A stretch of DNA of 64,000 nucleotides from Phenylobacterium zucineum HLK1 (GCF_000017265.1 NC_011144.1:124001-188000); one strand, 5' to 3'. Positions 1 through 11,017 are shown, counted from the first letter of the stretch. Numbers and translations are program-made. Notes: generated from the letters alone by a model not told the origin.

Positions 1-828
1 GCCAAGCTGGACGAGCTGGAGGAGATGCTGATCGAGGCCGACCTCGGCCCGCATTCCGCCGCCCGCATCACCGCCCGCTTCGCCGAGGAGAAGTTCGGCA
101 AGGACGTCGGCGAGGAGGAGATCAAGGAGGCGCTCGCCCAGGCGATCGGCGACGAGCTGTCGAGCCGCCAGGGCGGCTTCGACCCGCTGTCGGGCCCCAG
201 GCCCTACGTCGTCCTGTTCATCGGCGTGAACGGCTCGGGCAAGACCACCACGCTCGGCAAGATCGCGGCCGACCTGCGCAGCCGGGGCGCCAAGGTCCTC
301 ATCGTCGCCGGTGACACCTTCCGCGCCGCCGCCGTCGAACAGCTCAAGGTCTGGGCCGAGCGGGCGGGCGCCGACTTCATGGGCCGCCCGACCGGGTCCG
401 ACGCCGCGGGCCTGGCCTTCGACGCCGTGCAGCGGGCGAAGGCCGAGGGCTACGACGTCGTGCTGATCGACACCGCCGGGCGGCTGCAGAACAAGCAGGG
501 GCTGATGGACGAGCTCCTGAAGATCATCCGGGTGGTCAAGAAGCTGGACCCCGAGGCGCCGCACGAGACCCTGCTGGTCCTCGACGCCACGGTGGGGCGC
601 AACGCGCTGAACCAGGAGAACATCTTCGGCAACCAGATCGGCGTCTCGGGCATCGTCATGACCAAGCTGGACGGCACCGCCCGCGGCGGCGTGCTGGTGC
701 CGGTCGCCCAGGCCTCGGACAGCCCCATCAAGCTGATCGGCGTGGGCGAGGGGATCGACGACCTGCAGCCCTTCGACGCCCGCGCCTTCGCCCGCTCCCT
801 CGTAGGCCTCGCGGAGCCCGTCCGATGA
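1..828 (+). CDS. ftsY: Signal recognition particle receptor FtsY (3' part, 5' end outside window)
   Basis: SRP receptor GTPase that docks ribosome-SRP complexes at the inner membrane for co-translational insertion. The reading frame is open from base 1, so the N-terminal acidic A-domain and part of the N domain lie upstream of the window. Visible are a P-loop (GVNGSGKTTTLGK), DTAGR (G3) and TKLDGTARGG (G4 and closing loop), in the order expected for an SRP-type NG domain. The stop overlaps the next start (ATGA), which implies translational coupling with yciB. Ffh is the alternative family, but the C-terminus lacks a methionine-rich M domain. Confidence 0.97.
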   Translation, partial: AKLDELEEMLIEADLGPHSAARITARFAEEKFGKDVGEEEIKEALAQAIGDELSSRQGGFDPLSGPRPYVVLFIGVNGSGKTTTLGKIAADLRSRGAKVLIVAGDTFRAAAVEQLKVWAERAGADFMGRPTGSDAAGLAFDAVQRAKAEGYDVVLIDTAGRLQNKQGLMDELLKIIRVVKKLDPEAPHETLLVLDATVGRNALNQENIFGNQIGVSGIVMTKLDGTARGGVLVPVAQASDSPIKLIGVGEGIDDLQPFDARAFARSLVGLAEPVR

Positions 829-1406
829 ACCAGCGCACGCGGGACTGGATCCGCTATTTCGTCGACTACTCGGCGCTCGTCGTGTTCCTCGTCGCCTACT
901 TCATGACCGGCAAGGACATCACGGTCGCCACCTGGGCCCTGGTGGTGGGTTCGGGGATCGCGCTGGTCGTCGGCCTGGCGGTGGAGCGGCGGATCGCGCC
1001 CTTCCCCCTTATCGCCTGCGCCGCTGGCCTGGTGTTCGGCGGGCTGGCGCTGTTCTTCCACGACCCGCGGCTCCTGAAGATCAAGCCGACCATCATGAAC
1101 GGGATCTTCGGCCTGGTGCTGACGGTCGGCCTCTTCATGGGCAAGCACCCGCTCAAGCTGCTGCTGGGCGAGGCGTTCCAGATGCCCGAGCCCGCCTGGC
1201 GGCGGCTGACCATCAACTATGCGCTGTTCTTCTTCGCCCTGGCGGGGCTGAACGAATTCGTCTGGCGGACCCAGGCCGAGGAGGTCTGGGTGGTGTTCCG
1301 CTTCCCCGGCTTGATGATCCTCACGCTGGTCTTTTCGATCGCCCACGCCCCGCTGCTGATGAAGTACGTGCGCGCCGACGAGCTGCCGCCGCCGCCGACG
1401 GAGTAA
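825..1406 (+). CDS. yciB: Inner membrane septation protein YciB/IspZ
   Basis: Polytopic inner-membrane protein of 193 residues, the usual family length, with about five hydrophobic segments. The motif region GKHPLKLLLGEAFQMPEPAWRR (split here around residues 105-126) and the aromatic stretch following it are typical of the YciB/IspZ family, linked in other bacteria to septation and envelope synthesis. The start overlaps the ftsY stop by four bases. The ftsY-yciB pairing is common in alphaproteobacteria and supports the call. The molecular function of the family is not settled. Confidence 0.93.
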   Translation: MNQRTRDWIRYFVDYSALVVFLVAYFMTGKDITVATWALVVGSGIALVVGLAVERRIAPFPLIACAAGLVFGGLALFFHDPRLLKIKPTIMNGIFGLVLTVGLFMGKHPLKLLLGEAFQMPEPAWRRLTINYALFFFALAGLNEFVWRTQAEEVWVVFRFPGLMILTLVFSIAHAPLLMKYVRADELPPPPTE

Positions 1407-1498
1407 GGTTCGGGGGACGGGATCGTCCGTCGTCAAACCGTCGCAGAGAGCGGCTAAGTCTTGCCGCCGTCCAAGCCAGTTGGGGGACGGTGACGACC

Positions 1499-2062
1499 AT
1501 GGCCAAAGGCAAGGCGCGTGCGAAGGCCGGCGTGGCCGCCCTCGACGGCTCGCCCAGTCATCTGCTGCATCGGGCGCTGCAGCGGGCGCTCGACGAATAC
1601 GCCGCCGAGTTCGGCGCCGGCGCGATCACCCAGCGCCAGTACGCGGTCCTGGCGGCGGTCGCCGCCCAGGAGGGGGCGACCCAAACCGACCTCGTCCGCG
1701 CCACCGGCATCGACCGCTCGACCCTCGCCGACATGGCCGCCCGGATGATCGCGAAGGGCCTGCTGGCCCGGGAGCGCTCGACCGCCGACGCCCGCGCCAA
1801 CGCCGTGCGCCTGACGCCCGAGGGCCAGGCCGCCCTGGCCGAGGCCCAGCCGAAGATGGCCGCGGTGGACGGCCGGCTGCTGAAGCTGATCCCCGGCCGC
1901 ACGCGCCGCGAGGCCTTCGTCCGGCTGCTGAAGGACCTGGCGGGCGTTGGCGAGCCCCAGGGCAAGACCGAGGCCGAGGCCAAGCCGGCCAAGAAGCCCA
2001 GGGCGGACAAGGCCGCGAAGCCCGAGTCGAAAAAGAAGAAGAAGCTGAAGAAGGCGGCCTGA
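1499..2062 (+). CDS. MarR-family transcriptional regulator with lysine/alanine-rich C-terminal tail
   Basis: Winged-helix regulator. The MarR core runs from about residue 25 to 145, with a recognition-helix region TDLVRATGIDRSTLADMAAR and a wing followed by the ADARANAVRLTPEGQ segment. The last ~35 residues form a histone-H1-like tail rich in K, A and P that ends in a run of lysines. I chose ATG at 1499 because GGGGGA at 1482-1487 is better spaced for it than for the in-frame GTG at 1490. No obvious target gene is adjacent, and the next gene runs the other way. The ligand is unknown. Confidence 0.85.
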   Translation: MAKGKARAKAGVAALDGSPSHLLHRALQRALDEYAAEFGAGAITQRQYAVLAAVAAQEGATQTDLVRATGIDRSTLADMAARMIAKGLLARERSTADARANAVRLTPEGQAALAEAQPKMAAVDGRLLKLIPGRTRREAFVRLLKDLAGVGEPQGKTEAEAKPAKKPRADKAAKPESKKKKKLKKAA

Positions 2063-2087
2063 AACGGCCGATCCGTCCGGCGGCCGC

Positions 2088-2306
2088 CTACGCCGACGGG
2101 CGGGGCATCACCACGTCCGTGGGCCGCAGGTGCGGCGTGCGCAGGCGTTCATAGCCGGCCTCGGGCAGGGTCCGCATGATGATGTCGAGCATCGTCCCGC
2201 CGTCCGCCGTGATGGGCGGCGGTTCGCCGTAGAGCGCGCGCCACAAGGCCGCGGCCTCCTCGTAGATCCGGTCTTCCCGTCCCATCGCTCGTCTTACGAA
2301 ACGCAT
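2088..2306 (-). CDS. Small hypothetical protein, 72 residues
   Basis: Unrecognised short protein with normal high-GC codon bias and a plausible composition: a charged amphipathic N-terminus (REDRIYEEAAALWRALYGE) followed by a Pro/Gly turn and a second helix. It has no signal peptide or membrane segment. A second in-frame ATG at 2285 (MGRED...) is an equally plausible start. It is convergent with the MarR gene, with 25 bases between the stops. The upstream region 2307-2390 is AT-richer than its surroundings and could hold its promoter. Function unknown. Confidence 0.6.
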   Translation of the reverse strand: MRFVRRAMGREDRIYEEAAALWRALYGEPPPITADGGTMLDIIMRTLPEAGYERLRTPHLRPTDVVMPRPSA

Positions 2307-2390
2307 TCAACAAATGACGAAACACGCGGAGCCGACCCGCGTTCCGCGCGGAATATGGTTAATTTTGCGTAGTTTAGGTGGAGCTGAAGC

Positions 2391-2657
2391 TCAGACGCGG
2401 ATGTCCAGCAGCGAGCCGGGGCGCAGGATCCGCTGCGGCGCCTCGGCGCCGGGATCGGGCGTGCGGGAGGGGGCCTGCGGCGGGGGTTCGGCCGGCCGCG
2501 GGGCGGCGGCGGCGGCGGGCGCCTGAGCCTGACCCAGGGCGGCGGCGAAGAACGCCCGCTGGGCGGCCTGGCGCGCGGGATCCAGGCCGTGCGACTGGGG
2601 CGCGGCGGGTGGCGGCAGGTTCGGTCGGATCGTGGTCACGGGCGGAAGGCCGGACAT
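2391..2657 (-). CDS. Small proline/alanine-rich hypothetical protein
   Basis: An 88-residue protein with a TTIRPNLPPP start, a short helix (DPARQAAQRAFFAAALGQAQ), a disordered Pro/Ala linker and a distinct C-terminus RILRPGSLLDIRV. The defined end motifs and third-position GC bias argue for a real gene rather than a chance frame. GTTAAC occurs immediately upstream of the start codon and GGTTAAC about 45 bases further up; these resemble CtrA half-sites but do not form a full TTAA-N7-TTAA site. Function unknown. Confidence 0.6.
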   Translation of the reverse strand: MSGLPPVTTIRPNLPPPAAPQSHGLDPARQAAQRAFFAAALGQAQAPAAAAAPRPAEPPPQAPSRTPDPGAEAPQRILRPGSLLDIRV

Positions 2658-2744
2658 GGTTAACAGGGACGCTCCCTGGGTGCCCGCGTCCGCCTCAAGA
2701 AGTGGTTAACGCGCCCGGCCGCGCACCTCATCAGCGCGCCCTTC

Positions 2745-3260
2745 TCAGCGGGCCTGGGCCGCAAGCCTCCGGGCGTCGGCCTCGGTGAGGGGGCCGGTGT
2801 GCTTGGCCAGGATCATGCCGTCGCGGCCCACGACATAGGTCTCGGGCACGCCGGTGACGCCGAACTCGACGCCCGCGCGCCCGTCGCGGTCCACCAGCAC
2901 CTCCGCGTAGGGATCGCCGAGGCGGTCCAGGAAGGCCTGGCTGTTCTGGGGCGCGTCCTTGTAGGCGATGCCGACCACCCGCACCGGCTGGCCCTTCAGG
3001 CCCATCAGCACCGGGTGCTCGATCTCGCAGGGGGCGCACCAGGAGGCGAAGAAGTTGACGATCATCGGTCCTTCCGACGCCATCTCGCGCAGGGAAACCG
3101 GCTGGCCCTCGGCGAGCGTCGGCAGGCTGACCGTCGGTACGGGTTTGCCCACCAGCGCCTGCGGCTGGATCTGCGGATTGCGGTTGAGGGCGTAGAGGCC
3201 GAACAGCAGCCCCAGGGCGACCAGGGCGGCGAGCGGGATCCAGGCCAGCCAGCGGCTCAT
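2745..3260 (-). CDS. ccmG: Cytochrome c maturation thiol:disulfide oxidoreductase CcmG/DsbE
   Basis: Membrane-anchored periplasmic thioredoxin-like protein that reduces apocytochrome c cysteines before heme ligation. It has one N-terminal membrane anchor (residues ~5-24), then a TlpA/ResA-type fold with the active site FFASWCAPCEIEHPV (WCxxC) and the cis-Pro region GVPETYVV. Start taken at MSRWLAWIP (3260), which overlaps the ccmD stop by four bases; the longer in-frame extension upstream lies inside ccmD. It is the last gene of a ccmC-ccmD-ccmG unit. Confidence 0.95.
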   Translation of the reverse strand: MSRWLAWIPLAALVALGLLFGLYALNRNPQIQPQALVGKPVPTVSLPTLAEGQPVSLREMASEGPMIVNFFASWCAPCEIEHPVLMGLKGQPVRVVGIAYKDAPQNSQAFLDRLGDPYAEVLVDRDGRAGVEFGVTGVPETYVVGRDGMILAKHTGPLTEADARRLAAQAR

Positions 3261-3412
3261 TTGCGGGCGCGCTCCTCGTAGCGGCGCTTCCAGCGGCGGG
3301 CGTGGGCCAGCGCCTCCCACACCATGCCGGCGAAGGCCAGGCCAGTCACGACGAAGGCGGGCCAGATGTAGGCGGCGTAGTCGGGCAGGGTCTCAGGCAG
3401 CGTCTGCGGCAT
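3257..3412 (-). CDS. ccmD: Heme exporter protein CcmD (51 residues)
   Basis: Very small membrane protein that helps release holo-CcmE from the CcmABC heme-handling complex. Reading the minus strand from ATG at 3412 gives MPQTLPETLPDYAAYIWPAF, then one hydrophobic segment (VVTGLAFAGMVWEAL) and a basic tail (RRWKRRYEERARK). This is the classic CcmD layout of a Y-x3-WPA motif, one helix and a basic end. It lies exactly between ccmC and ccmG, with ATGA overlap to ccmG and a 4-base gap after ccmC. Confidence 0.92.
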   Translation of the reverse strand: MPQTLPETLPDYAAYIWPAFVVTGLAFAGMVWEALAHARRWKRRYEERARK

Positions 3413-3416
3413 CGGC

Positions 3417-4145
3417 TCAGCCCCGCGCCTGCCGCAGCGCCGCGGCCTCGGCCCGCCGGCGCCACACCTCGCCGCGGATCCGCACCAGCCACAGCGAGCC
3501 GAAGGCCGACAGATAGGAAAGGCTCATCAGCAGCAGCGGCGTCAGGTAGACGGCGGGCAGGGCGGGACCGCCCTCGGCGAAGAGGGTCGAGCCCTGGTGC
3601 AGGGTGTTCCACCACTCCACGCTGTACTTGATGACCGGCAGGTTCACCGCGCCCACCAGCGCCAGGATGGCGGCTGCGCGCCCGGCCTTGGCCTCGTCGT
3701 CGATCGCCGCGCGCAGGGCCATGTAGGCGAGGTACAGCAGGAACAGCACCAGCACCGAGGTCAGCCGGGCGTCCCAGACCCACCAGGCGCCCCACATCGG
3801 CCGGCCCCAGAGCGCGCCGGTGACCAGGGCCAGGAAGGTGAAGCCCGCGCCGAGCGGCGCCGCGGCCTGGGCGGCCGCGTCGGCCAGGACGTGCCGGAAC
3901 ACCAGCGACAGGAAGCTCGCCACCGCCAGGCAGACGTAGGCGAACATCGAGATCTGCGCCGCCGGCACGTGGATGAACATGATCCGGACGGTCAGGCCCT
4001 GCTGGTAGTCGGGCGGGGCGGCGAAGCCCAGCCACAGGCCGGCGGCCGCCAGCGCGGCGGCGAGCAAGCCGAACAGCGGCGCGGCCCAGCGCGAGAACGC
4101 CATGAAGCGCTCGGGATTGGCCAGGAAGGCGGGGGCCGGGATCAT
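3417..4145 (-). CDS. ccmC: Heme ABC transporter permease / heme-handling protein CcmC
   Basis: Six-helix inner-membrane protein of 242 residues that presents heme to the chaperone CcmE in system I cytochrome c biogenesis. The tryptophan-rich WWD signature is present (GRPMWGAWWVWDARLTS, around residue 115), as are the flanking conserved histidines (IHVPAA near residue 58 and NTLHQGS near residue 178). It heads the ccmC-ccmD-ccmG unit. Its usual partners ccmA and ccmB lie 1.3 kb away, separated by two unrelated genes, so ccmC should have its own promoter in 4146-4216. Confidence 0.96.
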   Translation of the reverse strand: MIPAPAFLANPERFMAFSRWAAPLFGLLAAALAAAGLWLGFAAPPDYQQGLTVRIMFIHVPAAQISMFAYVCLAVASFLSLVFRHVLADAAAQAAAPLGAGFTFLALVTGALWGRPMWGAWWVWDARLTSVLVLFLLYLAYMALRAAIDDEAKAGRAAAILALVGAVNLPVIKYSVEWWNTLHQGSTLFAEGGPALPAVYLTPLLLMSLSYLSAFGSLWLVRIRGEVWRRRAEAAALRQARG

Positions 4146-4216
4146 GGCCGATCCGCTTAAGGCCCGGCGGCCCGACCCGCAAGCGGTCCCGGGCGCAGGC
4201 CCCTACGCGCCTCTCC

Positions 4217-4801
4217 CTACATCGGCGGCGGCGGGGGTCCCGGCGGGCCCGGCGGCTTGGGCGGCATCGGGGGCCTGGGCGGCTTCGGTGGGGCGTCGAG
4301 GTGCGCCATGTGCGGGATCATCATCGGGCCCAGGCCCGGGCCCACCATCATCAGCATGGGCATGGCGTCGAAGGCCTTCCTCTGCTTTGCGTCGAGCTGG
4401 GCGTAGAACGCGCGGGTGGCGTCGATCCGCGCCTTCATCGCCTTCTGCTGCTCGGCCATCCTGGCCTCCATCTCGGAGAGGCGCTCCAGCGTCGTCTTGC
4501 CGCTGTCGTGCTCGAACCGCACCATCTCGTGGCGGGCGTGCTCGCGCCGGGTGGCCTCGAGGAAGGCCTTCAGCGCCGGCTCCTGGTCGGGACGCAGCTG
4601 CAGGACGTCCTTCAGGTGCTCGGTCCGGTCGCCGCGGCGGATCACCACGTCGCCGTCGCCGACGCGCGTGATGTGGACATGGCGCTCGGCGCGAGCGTCG
4701 TTCTTGCCATGCGCCTCGTGCGGATGGGCGGAGGCCGGCCCGGCCGCCGCCAGGGCGGCCAGCGCGGCTCCCGCAAGGAACCAGTGAGGGGTCTTCGGCA
4801 T
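4217..4801 (-). CDS. Spy/CpxP-like periplasmic protein with proline-rich tail
   Basis: Exported protein with a signal peptide ending near SAHPHE, a His-rich segment, then a helical region (residues ~55-140) containing LRPDQEPALKAFLEATRREHARHEMVRFEHD and AQLDAKQRKAFDAMP. The latter resembles the LTxxQ/zinc-resistance repeats of Spy/CpxP proteins. The C-terminus is a Pro-rich, Met-rich tail (PPKPPGPPGPPPPPM). Start at MPKTPHW (4801), preferred over an upstream in-frame ATG because it begins the signal peptide. Likely an envelope stress or metal-associated factor. It is inserted between the two ccm groups. Confidence 0.72.
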   Translation of the reverse strand: MPKTPHWFLAGAALAALAAAGPASAHPHEAHGKNDARAERHVHITRVGDGDVVIRRGDRTEHLKDVLQLRPDQEPALKAFLEATRREHARHEMVRFEHDSGKTTLERLSEMEARMAEQQKAMKARIDATRAFYAQLDAKQRKAFDAMPMLMMVGPGLGPMMIPHMAHLDAPPKPPRPPMPPKPPGPPGPPPPPM

Positions 4802-4949
4802 CGCCTTTTCGTCTCCCGTGGCAGGCGTCTGAGGGGCCAAGCTCAGCCGTCAGGATGGGGCGAAAAAGCGGCGTTCGGCATGAAGCTTTGTTCATGTGCC
4901 AGCGGCCCCGCGAAGCGGCATACGGTCGAGCTTTGATGTGGAGATCCCG

Positions 4950-5399
4950 ATGCTCGCAGCCCTGCTGCTCGCGGCCGCCGTGGCCGCCCCTGCCCCTGCC
5001 CCAGATGCGGCGCCCGACCCGGCCGCCGTGCGGGCGATCGAGGCGGTGGCCTACGACTATGTGGACGGCCAGCTGGAGGGCGATCCGGCGCGCGTCGCCC
5101 GCGCCCTGCATCCCGACCTCGCCAAACGGGCGGTCGAGACCAACCCCGACGAGGTCTACGCCCTGCGCCGGATGTCGAAGGAGGAGCTGGTCGAGCTCAC
5201 CCGCCAGGGCGTTCTGAAGACCCCGAAGGACCAGTGGAGCCGTTCGGTGAAGGTGCTGGACGTGGCGGGCGAGGTGGCGGTGGCCCGGGTCGAGACGCCC
5301 TGGTTCATCGACTACTTCCACCTCGGCCGGTTCGGCGAGCGGTGGGTGATCGTCAACGCCATGTGGCATCCCAAGCCGCGGCCGGCCGCCAGGGACTAG
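4950..5399 (+). CDS. Secreted NTF2-like (putative lumazine-binding/SnoaL-type) protein
   Basis: The product begins with a short hydrophobic signal peptide (MLAALLLAAAVAAPAPAP) followed by an NTF2-like fold of about 125 residues. AVAYDYVDGQLEGDPARVARALHPDLAKR, the VKVLDVAGEVAVARVE strand and WFIDYFHLGRFGERWVIVNAMW are typical of the putative lumazine-binding family. ATG 4950 is preceded by GGAG at a good distance, and the upstream extension has no export signal. It runs opposite to the ccm genes on both sides. Ligand and role unknown. Confidence 0.8.
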   Translation: MLAALLLAAAVAAPAPAPDAAPDPAAVRAIEAVAYDYVDGQLEGDPARVARALHPDLAKRAVETNPDEVYALRRMSKEELVELTRQGVLKTPKDQWSRSVKVLDVAGEVAVARVETPWFIDYFHLGRFGERWVIVNAMWHPKPRPAARD

Positions 5400-5409
5400 G
5401 CGAGAAGGC

Positions 5410-6075
5410 CTAGGACAGCGCGTTGCGGCAGGCGGCGGCCATGGCCAGCGGCCCCAGCGCCAGGGCGGCGGCGGCGTAGGCGCCCAGCAGGGCGAACCCG
5501 GCCTTCCACGGCAGGCCCGAGGCGAAGGCGTCCAGGGCGCCGCCGCCGAAGATCACCGGCGGGACGAACAGCGGCAGGACGATCACCGCCGTCAGCAGGC
5601 CCCCGCGGCGGGCGCCGAGGCTGAGCGCCGCGCCGATGCCGCCCATGAAGGCGAAGGCGACGCCGCCCAGCAGCGCGCAGGCGAAGATCATGGGGGCGAG
5701 CGCCGGCGAGGCGCCGAGCGCGATCGCGGCGACAGGCGCGGCCGCCGCCAGGGGCGCGCCGGTGGCCAGCCACTGGCCGAGGCACTTCACGGCGCAGGTG
5801 AGCTCCAGCGGCAGCGGCGAGAGCGCCAGCAGGTCCAGGGCCCCGTCCTCGAAGTCGCGCTCGAAAAGCCGATCGAGGGACAGCAGCGAGGCGAGCGCCA
5901 GGGCCACCCAGGCCGCCCCGGGCGCGATGGCCGCCAGCCGGTCGGGCTCGGGCCCGATCGCCAGCGGGATCAGGGTGGCGACGCCGGCGTAGAAGCCCAC
6001 TGCCACCAGCGGGCCGCCGCCGCGGCCCCAGGCCAGGGCCGTCTCGCGGGCGAGCAGGGCGGAGAAGCGGCTCAT
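5410..6075 (-). CDS. ccmB: Heme exporter protein CcmB
   Basis: Permease subunit of the CcmAB ABC transporter that drives release of holo-CcmE during cytochrome c maturation. The 221 residues form about six transmembrane segments. [34 protein letters not shown] (residues ~63-96) matches the conserved cytoplasmic loop of CcmB. Its start overlaps the ccmA stop by four bases (ATGA), giving a tight ccmA-ccmB pair. The rest of the ccm set is interrupted downstream by an opposite-strand gene. Confidence 0.95.
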   Translation of the reverse strand: MSRFSALLARETALAWGRGGGPLVAVGFYAGVATLIPLAIGPEPDRLAAIAPGAAWVALALASLLSLDRLFERDFEDGALDLLALSPLPLELTCAVKCLGQWLATGAPLAAAAPVAAIALGASPALAPMIFACALLGGVAFAFMGGIGAALSLGARRGGLLTAVIVLPLFVPPVIFGGGALDAFASGLPWKAGFALLGAYAAAALALGPLAMAAACRNALS

Positions 6076-6674
6076 GCGCCGAGATCCAGCGCGACCGCGG
6101 GGATGGGCAGCGGGTCGTGCACCGCGGCCACGATCATCCCGCCGTCGGCCAGGTGTCCGGCCATCAGCTCGCCCGCGCGCGCGCGCCAGCCGGCGTCCAG
6201 CGGGCTGAGCGGCTCGTCCAGCAGCCAGAGCGGCCGGGGCGCGGCGGCCGTGCGCGACAGGGCCAGGCGCCGCCGCTGGCCCGCCGACAGGCGTCGGACC
6301 TCGAGGTCAAGCAGCCGGACGAGGTCGAAGGTCTCGGCCGCGGCCGCCGCCGAGGCCTCGGTCCCCCCGGACCAGACGCTCCAGAACACCAGCTCCTCGC
6401 GCACCGTGCGCCCGGGCTTCAGCCCGTCCTGGTGGCCGACGAAGTGCACGGCCGCGGCCCGCGCCTCGGCCGGTTCGGCCCCGCCGAAGCCGATCTCCCC
6501 CGCTTCCAGGCGCACGAGTCCGGCGATCGCCCGCAACAGGCTGGTCTTGCCCGAGCCGTTCGGCCCGGTCAGCGCGCAGGCCTGGCCGGCCGCGAGCGTC
6601 AGCCCCAGCCCCTCGAACAGCACCCGCCCGCCACGCCGGACGGACGCGTCGGAAATGACCAGCTCCGATATCAT
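6072..6674 (-). CDS. ccmA: Cytochrome c biogenesis ATP-binding export protein CcmA
   Basis: ATPase of the CcmAB complex. Visible are Walker A ([12 protein letters not shown]), the signature [13 protein letters not shown] and Walker B ([13 protein letters not shown]), all in a compact 200-residue ABC domain, the usual CcmA size. It is the first gene of ccmA-ccmB, reading leftward and divergent from acnA. The 223-base gap 6675-6897 must contain both promoters. The ccmA/acnA neighbour relation recurs in alphaproteobacteria. Confidence 0.95.
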   Translation of the reverse strand: MISELVISDASVRRGGRVLFEGLGLTLAAGQACALTGPNGSGKTSLLRAIAGLVRLEAGEIGFGGAEPAEARAAAVHFVGHQDGLKPGRTVREELVFWSVWSGGTEASAAAAAETFDLVRLLDLEVRRLSAGQRRRLALSRTAAAPRPLWLLDEPLSPLDAGWRARAGELMAGHLADGGMIVAAVHDPLPIPAVALDLGA

Positions 6675-6897
6675 CGGCCGGCCTGCCCCGCCGCGGCGCT
6701 ACCCCTCAGATTTTGCGAACGATTCGCAAGGTGCGCCGCGCATGGACGGGCGCGATGGCCGGGGCTATGAAGCGGCCGGCCGCCACCGCCCCAGGGGGCC
6801 AACGCCGCGCGGGGACGAACGCTGTGTGTCCGCCCCTTCAGAGCGCGCGATCCCTGGAACGTGTGGGAGGCCGGGAACAGAGAAAGGATCTCCCCTC

Positions 6898-9588
<2,691 letters not shown>

Positions 9589-9614
9589 GCGCGCGAGCCT
9601 TCCGAACGCGATGG

Positions 9615-9642
9615 CGGGGCCCCGGCGACGGGGCCCCGTTTT
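9615..9642 (+). terminator. Rho-independent terminator after acnA
   Basis: Perfect 10-bp stem (CGGGGCCCCG at 9615-9624 and 9629-9638) with a GCGA tetraloop followed directly by TTTT. It is oriented to end acnA transcripts before the convergent gene at 9658. Confidence 0.9.
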
Positions 9643-9657
9643 CGCATGGGCGGCCCG

Positions 9658-10185
9658 TCAGCGGACCCGGGGGCGCACCGCGACTCCAGCGTGACCCAGC
9701 TCGGGCGCGAACCGCCGCTTGAGGTCGACTTCGAACCGCGCCGCCGCGCCCTCCGAGACCGCTTCGGACATCCGGGTCATGGCGGCCGCGACGGACGGGT
9801 GCTCGGGGACGCAGGCGGCGGCCTCCGGGACGGGCTCGGAGCCGCGGTCCCGGTCGTCCAGCCGGACCGTGTATGGCTGCATGCAGGCGAGGCGGCCGGT
9901 GATGGACTCGATGCAGGGGTCGCGCTGCAGCCAGACCGAGACGGTCCAGGTGCACAGGATCGGCGGCGGGGCGGCGTCGGGCGAGGCGTCCGGGGCCGCC
10001 GCCGGCCTCGTCGCCTCCACGTCCACGCGCTGGAAGAGCTGGTAGCGGACCACGCCGCGTTCGGCCTGCTGGCCCTTGGCGAACACCACGAGGCGATCGT
10101 CCGTGGCGATGGCGAGGTTCACGCCCTCGGTGCGCAGCACCTCGGGGGCGGGCGGCGGCGGCGGGGGTGGCGGAGCCTGGAACAT
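9658..10185 (-). CDS. Hypothetical protein with proline-rich N-terminus
   Basis: Unrecognised 175-residue protein. It begins MFQAPPPPPPPPAPE, then a folded-looking part: VNLAIATDDRLVVFAKG, a segment with CTWTVSVWLQRDPCIESITGRLACMQPYTV (four cysteines, possibly two disulfides), and a C-terminal helix plus strand. There is no clear signal peptide, although the cysteine content suggests an exported or redox-sensitive protein. I took the start at 10185; an upstream ATG at 10242 would add an arginine-rich stretch. Convergent with acnA, divergent from the DUF1223 gene. Confidence 0.6.
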   Translation of the reverse strand: MFQAPPPPPPPPAPEVLRTEGVNLAIATDDRLVVFAKGQQAERGVVRYQLFQRVDVEATRPAAAPDASPDAAPPPILCTWTVSVWLQRDPCIESITGRLACMQPYTVRLDDRDRGSEPVPEAAACVPEHPSVAAAMTRMSEAVSEGAAARFEVDLKRRFAPELGHAGVAVRPRVR

Positions 10186-10297
10186 GCGGGTTTCCCTGAA
10201 CGGCCTGCGACCGAGGGTAGCGGCTCCGCGGCCGGCGTCCATGGCTCACGGCTTGTTGAGATTTACAGCTCCGGGCGCAGCTTCTAAGTCGGGGGCG

Positions 10298-10993
10298 ATG
10301 CGGAAAGCGGCGCTCGTCAGTCTGATCCTCGTCGCCGCGCCTGCGGCTGCGACCGCCAAGCCCCCGGTGCTGGTGGAGCTGTTCACCGCCCAGGGCTGCG
10401 GCGGCTGCGTCGAGGCCAACACTCACGTGAACAAGCTGGCCGAGCGGCCGGGCGTGCTCGCGCTGACCTACTCCGTCGACTACTGGGACTACCTCGGCTG
10501 GACCGACACCTTCGCCAAGCCCGAGTTCACGGACCGGCAGCGGGCCTATGTGACGCGGCTGAAGCTGCGCGAGCCCTATACGCCCCAGGTGGTGGTGGAC
10601 GGCGACGAGGAGGCCCCAGGCCTGAAGGCCGCCGAGGTCGACCGGCTGGTCCGCGCCGCCGCCGCGGCCCCGCGCAACCCGCCGGACATGAAGTTCATCG
10701 GCGCGCGGCGGGTGGACGTCGGCTCGGGACGCGTCCCGTCCGGCGGCGCCGAGGTCTGGCTCATCCGCTACGACCCGCGCGAGATCGAGGTCGACGTGAA
10801 GGCGGGTGACAACCGCGGCGAGACGATCGTGCAGAGGAACGTGGTGCGCGAGATCAAGCGGCTGGGCGCCTGGCGCGGCCGGCCGCAGGCCTATCGCCTG
10901 GGCGAGCCTTCCGAGGAGGGCCTGAAGACCGTGGTCGTGGTGCAGGCGGCGCGCGGGGGCCGGGTGATCGGCGTCCTGCAGAAGGGCGCCTGA
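10298..10993 (+). CDS. DUF1223 domain secreted thioredoxin-like protein
   Basis: Exported protein of 231 residues. The signal peptide ends near TAKPP, then the DUF1223 hallmark VELFTAQGCGGCVEANTHVNKLAE gives a CxxC-type pair. YSVDYWDYLGWTDTFAKPEFTDRQRAYVTRL and PQVVVDG follow in the family order, and a C-terminal beta domain completes it. The family has a thioredoxin-like fold and is thought to be periplasmic; its redox partner is unknown. Start at ATG 10298 gives a normal signal peptide, whereas the longer open frame overlaps the divergent neighbour. Confidence 0.85.
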   Translation: MRKAALVSLILVAAPAAATAKPPVLVELFTAQGCGGCVEANTHVNKLAERPGVLALTYSVDYWDYLGWTDTFAKPEFTDRQRAYVTRLKLREPYTPQVVVDGDEEAPGLKAAEVDRLVRAAAAAPRNPPDMKFIGARRVDVGSGRVPSGGAEVWLIRYDPREIEVDVKAGDNRGETIVQRNVVREIKRLGAWRGRPQAYRLGEPSEEGLKTVVVVQAARGGRVIGVLQKGA

Positions 10994-11017
10994 GGCCCGA
11001 TACTCAAGGGCCAGATA

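Noticed and set aside
450-1436. Minus-strand open frame across ftsY and yciB
   Set aside because: Composition is Arg/Gly/His-rich without motifs, and both plus-strand genes are clearly real.
2299-2390. Possible CtrA binding site (TTAA-N7-TTAA)
   Set aside because: GGTTAA is present, but a second half-site at the required spacing is not.
6103-6897. Upstream in-frame extension of the acnA reading frame
   Set aside because: It overlaps ccmA on the other strand, has no aconitase homology, and a good ribosome-binding site precedes ATG 6898.
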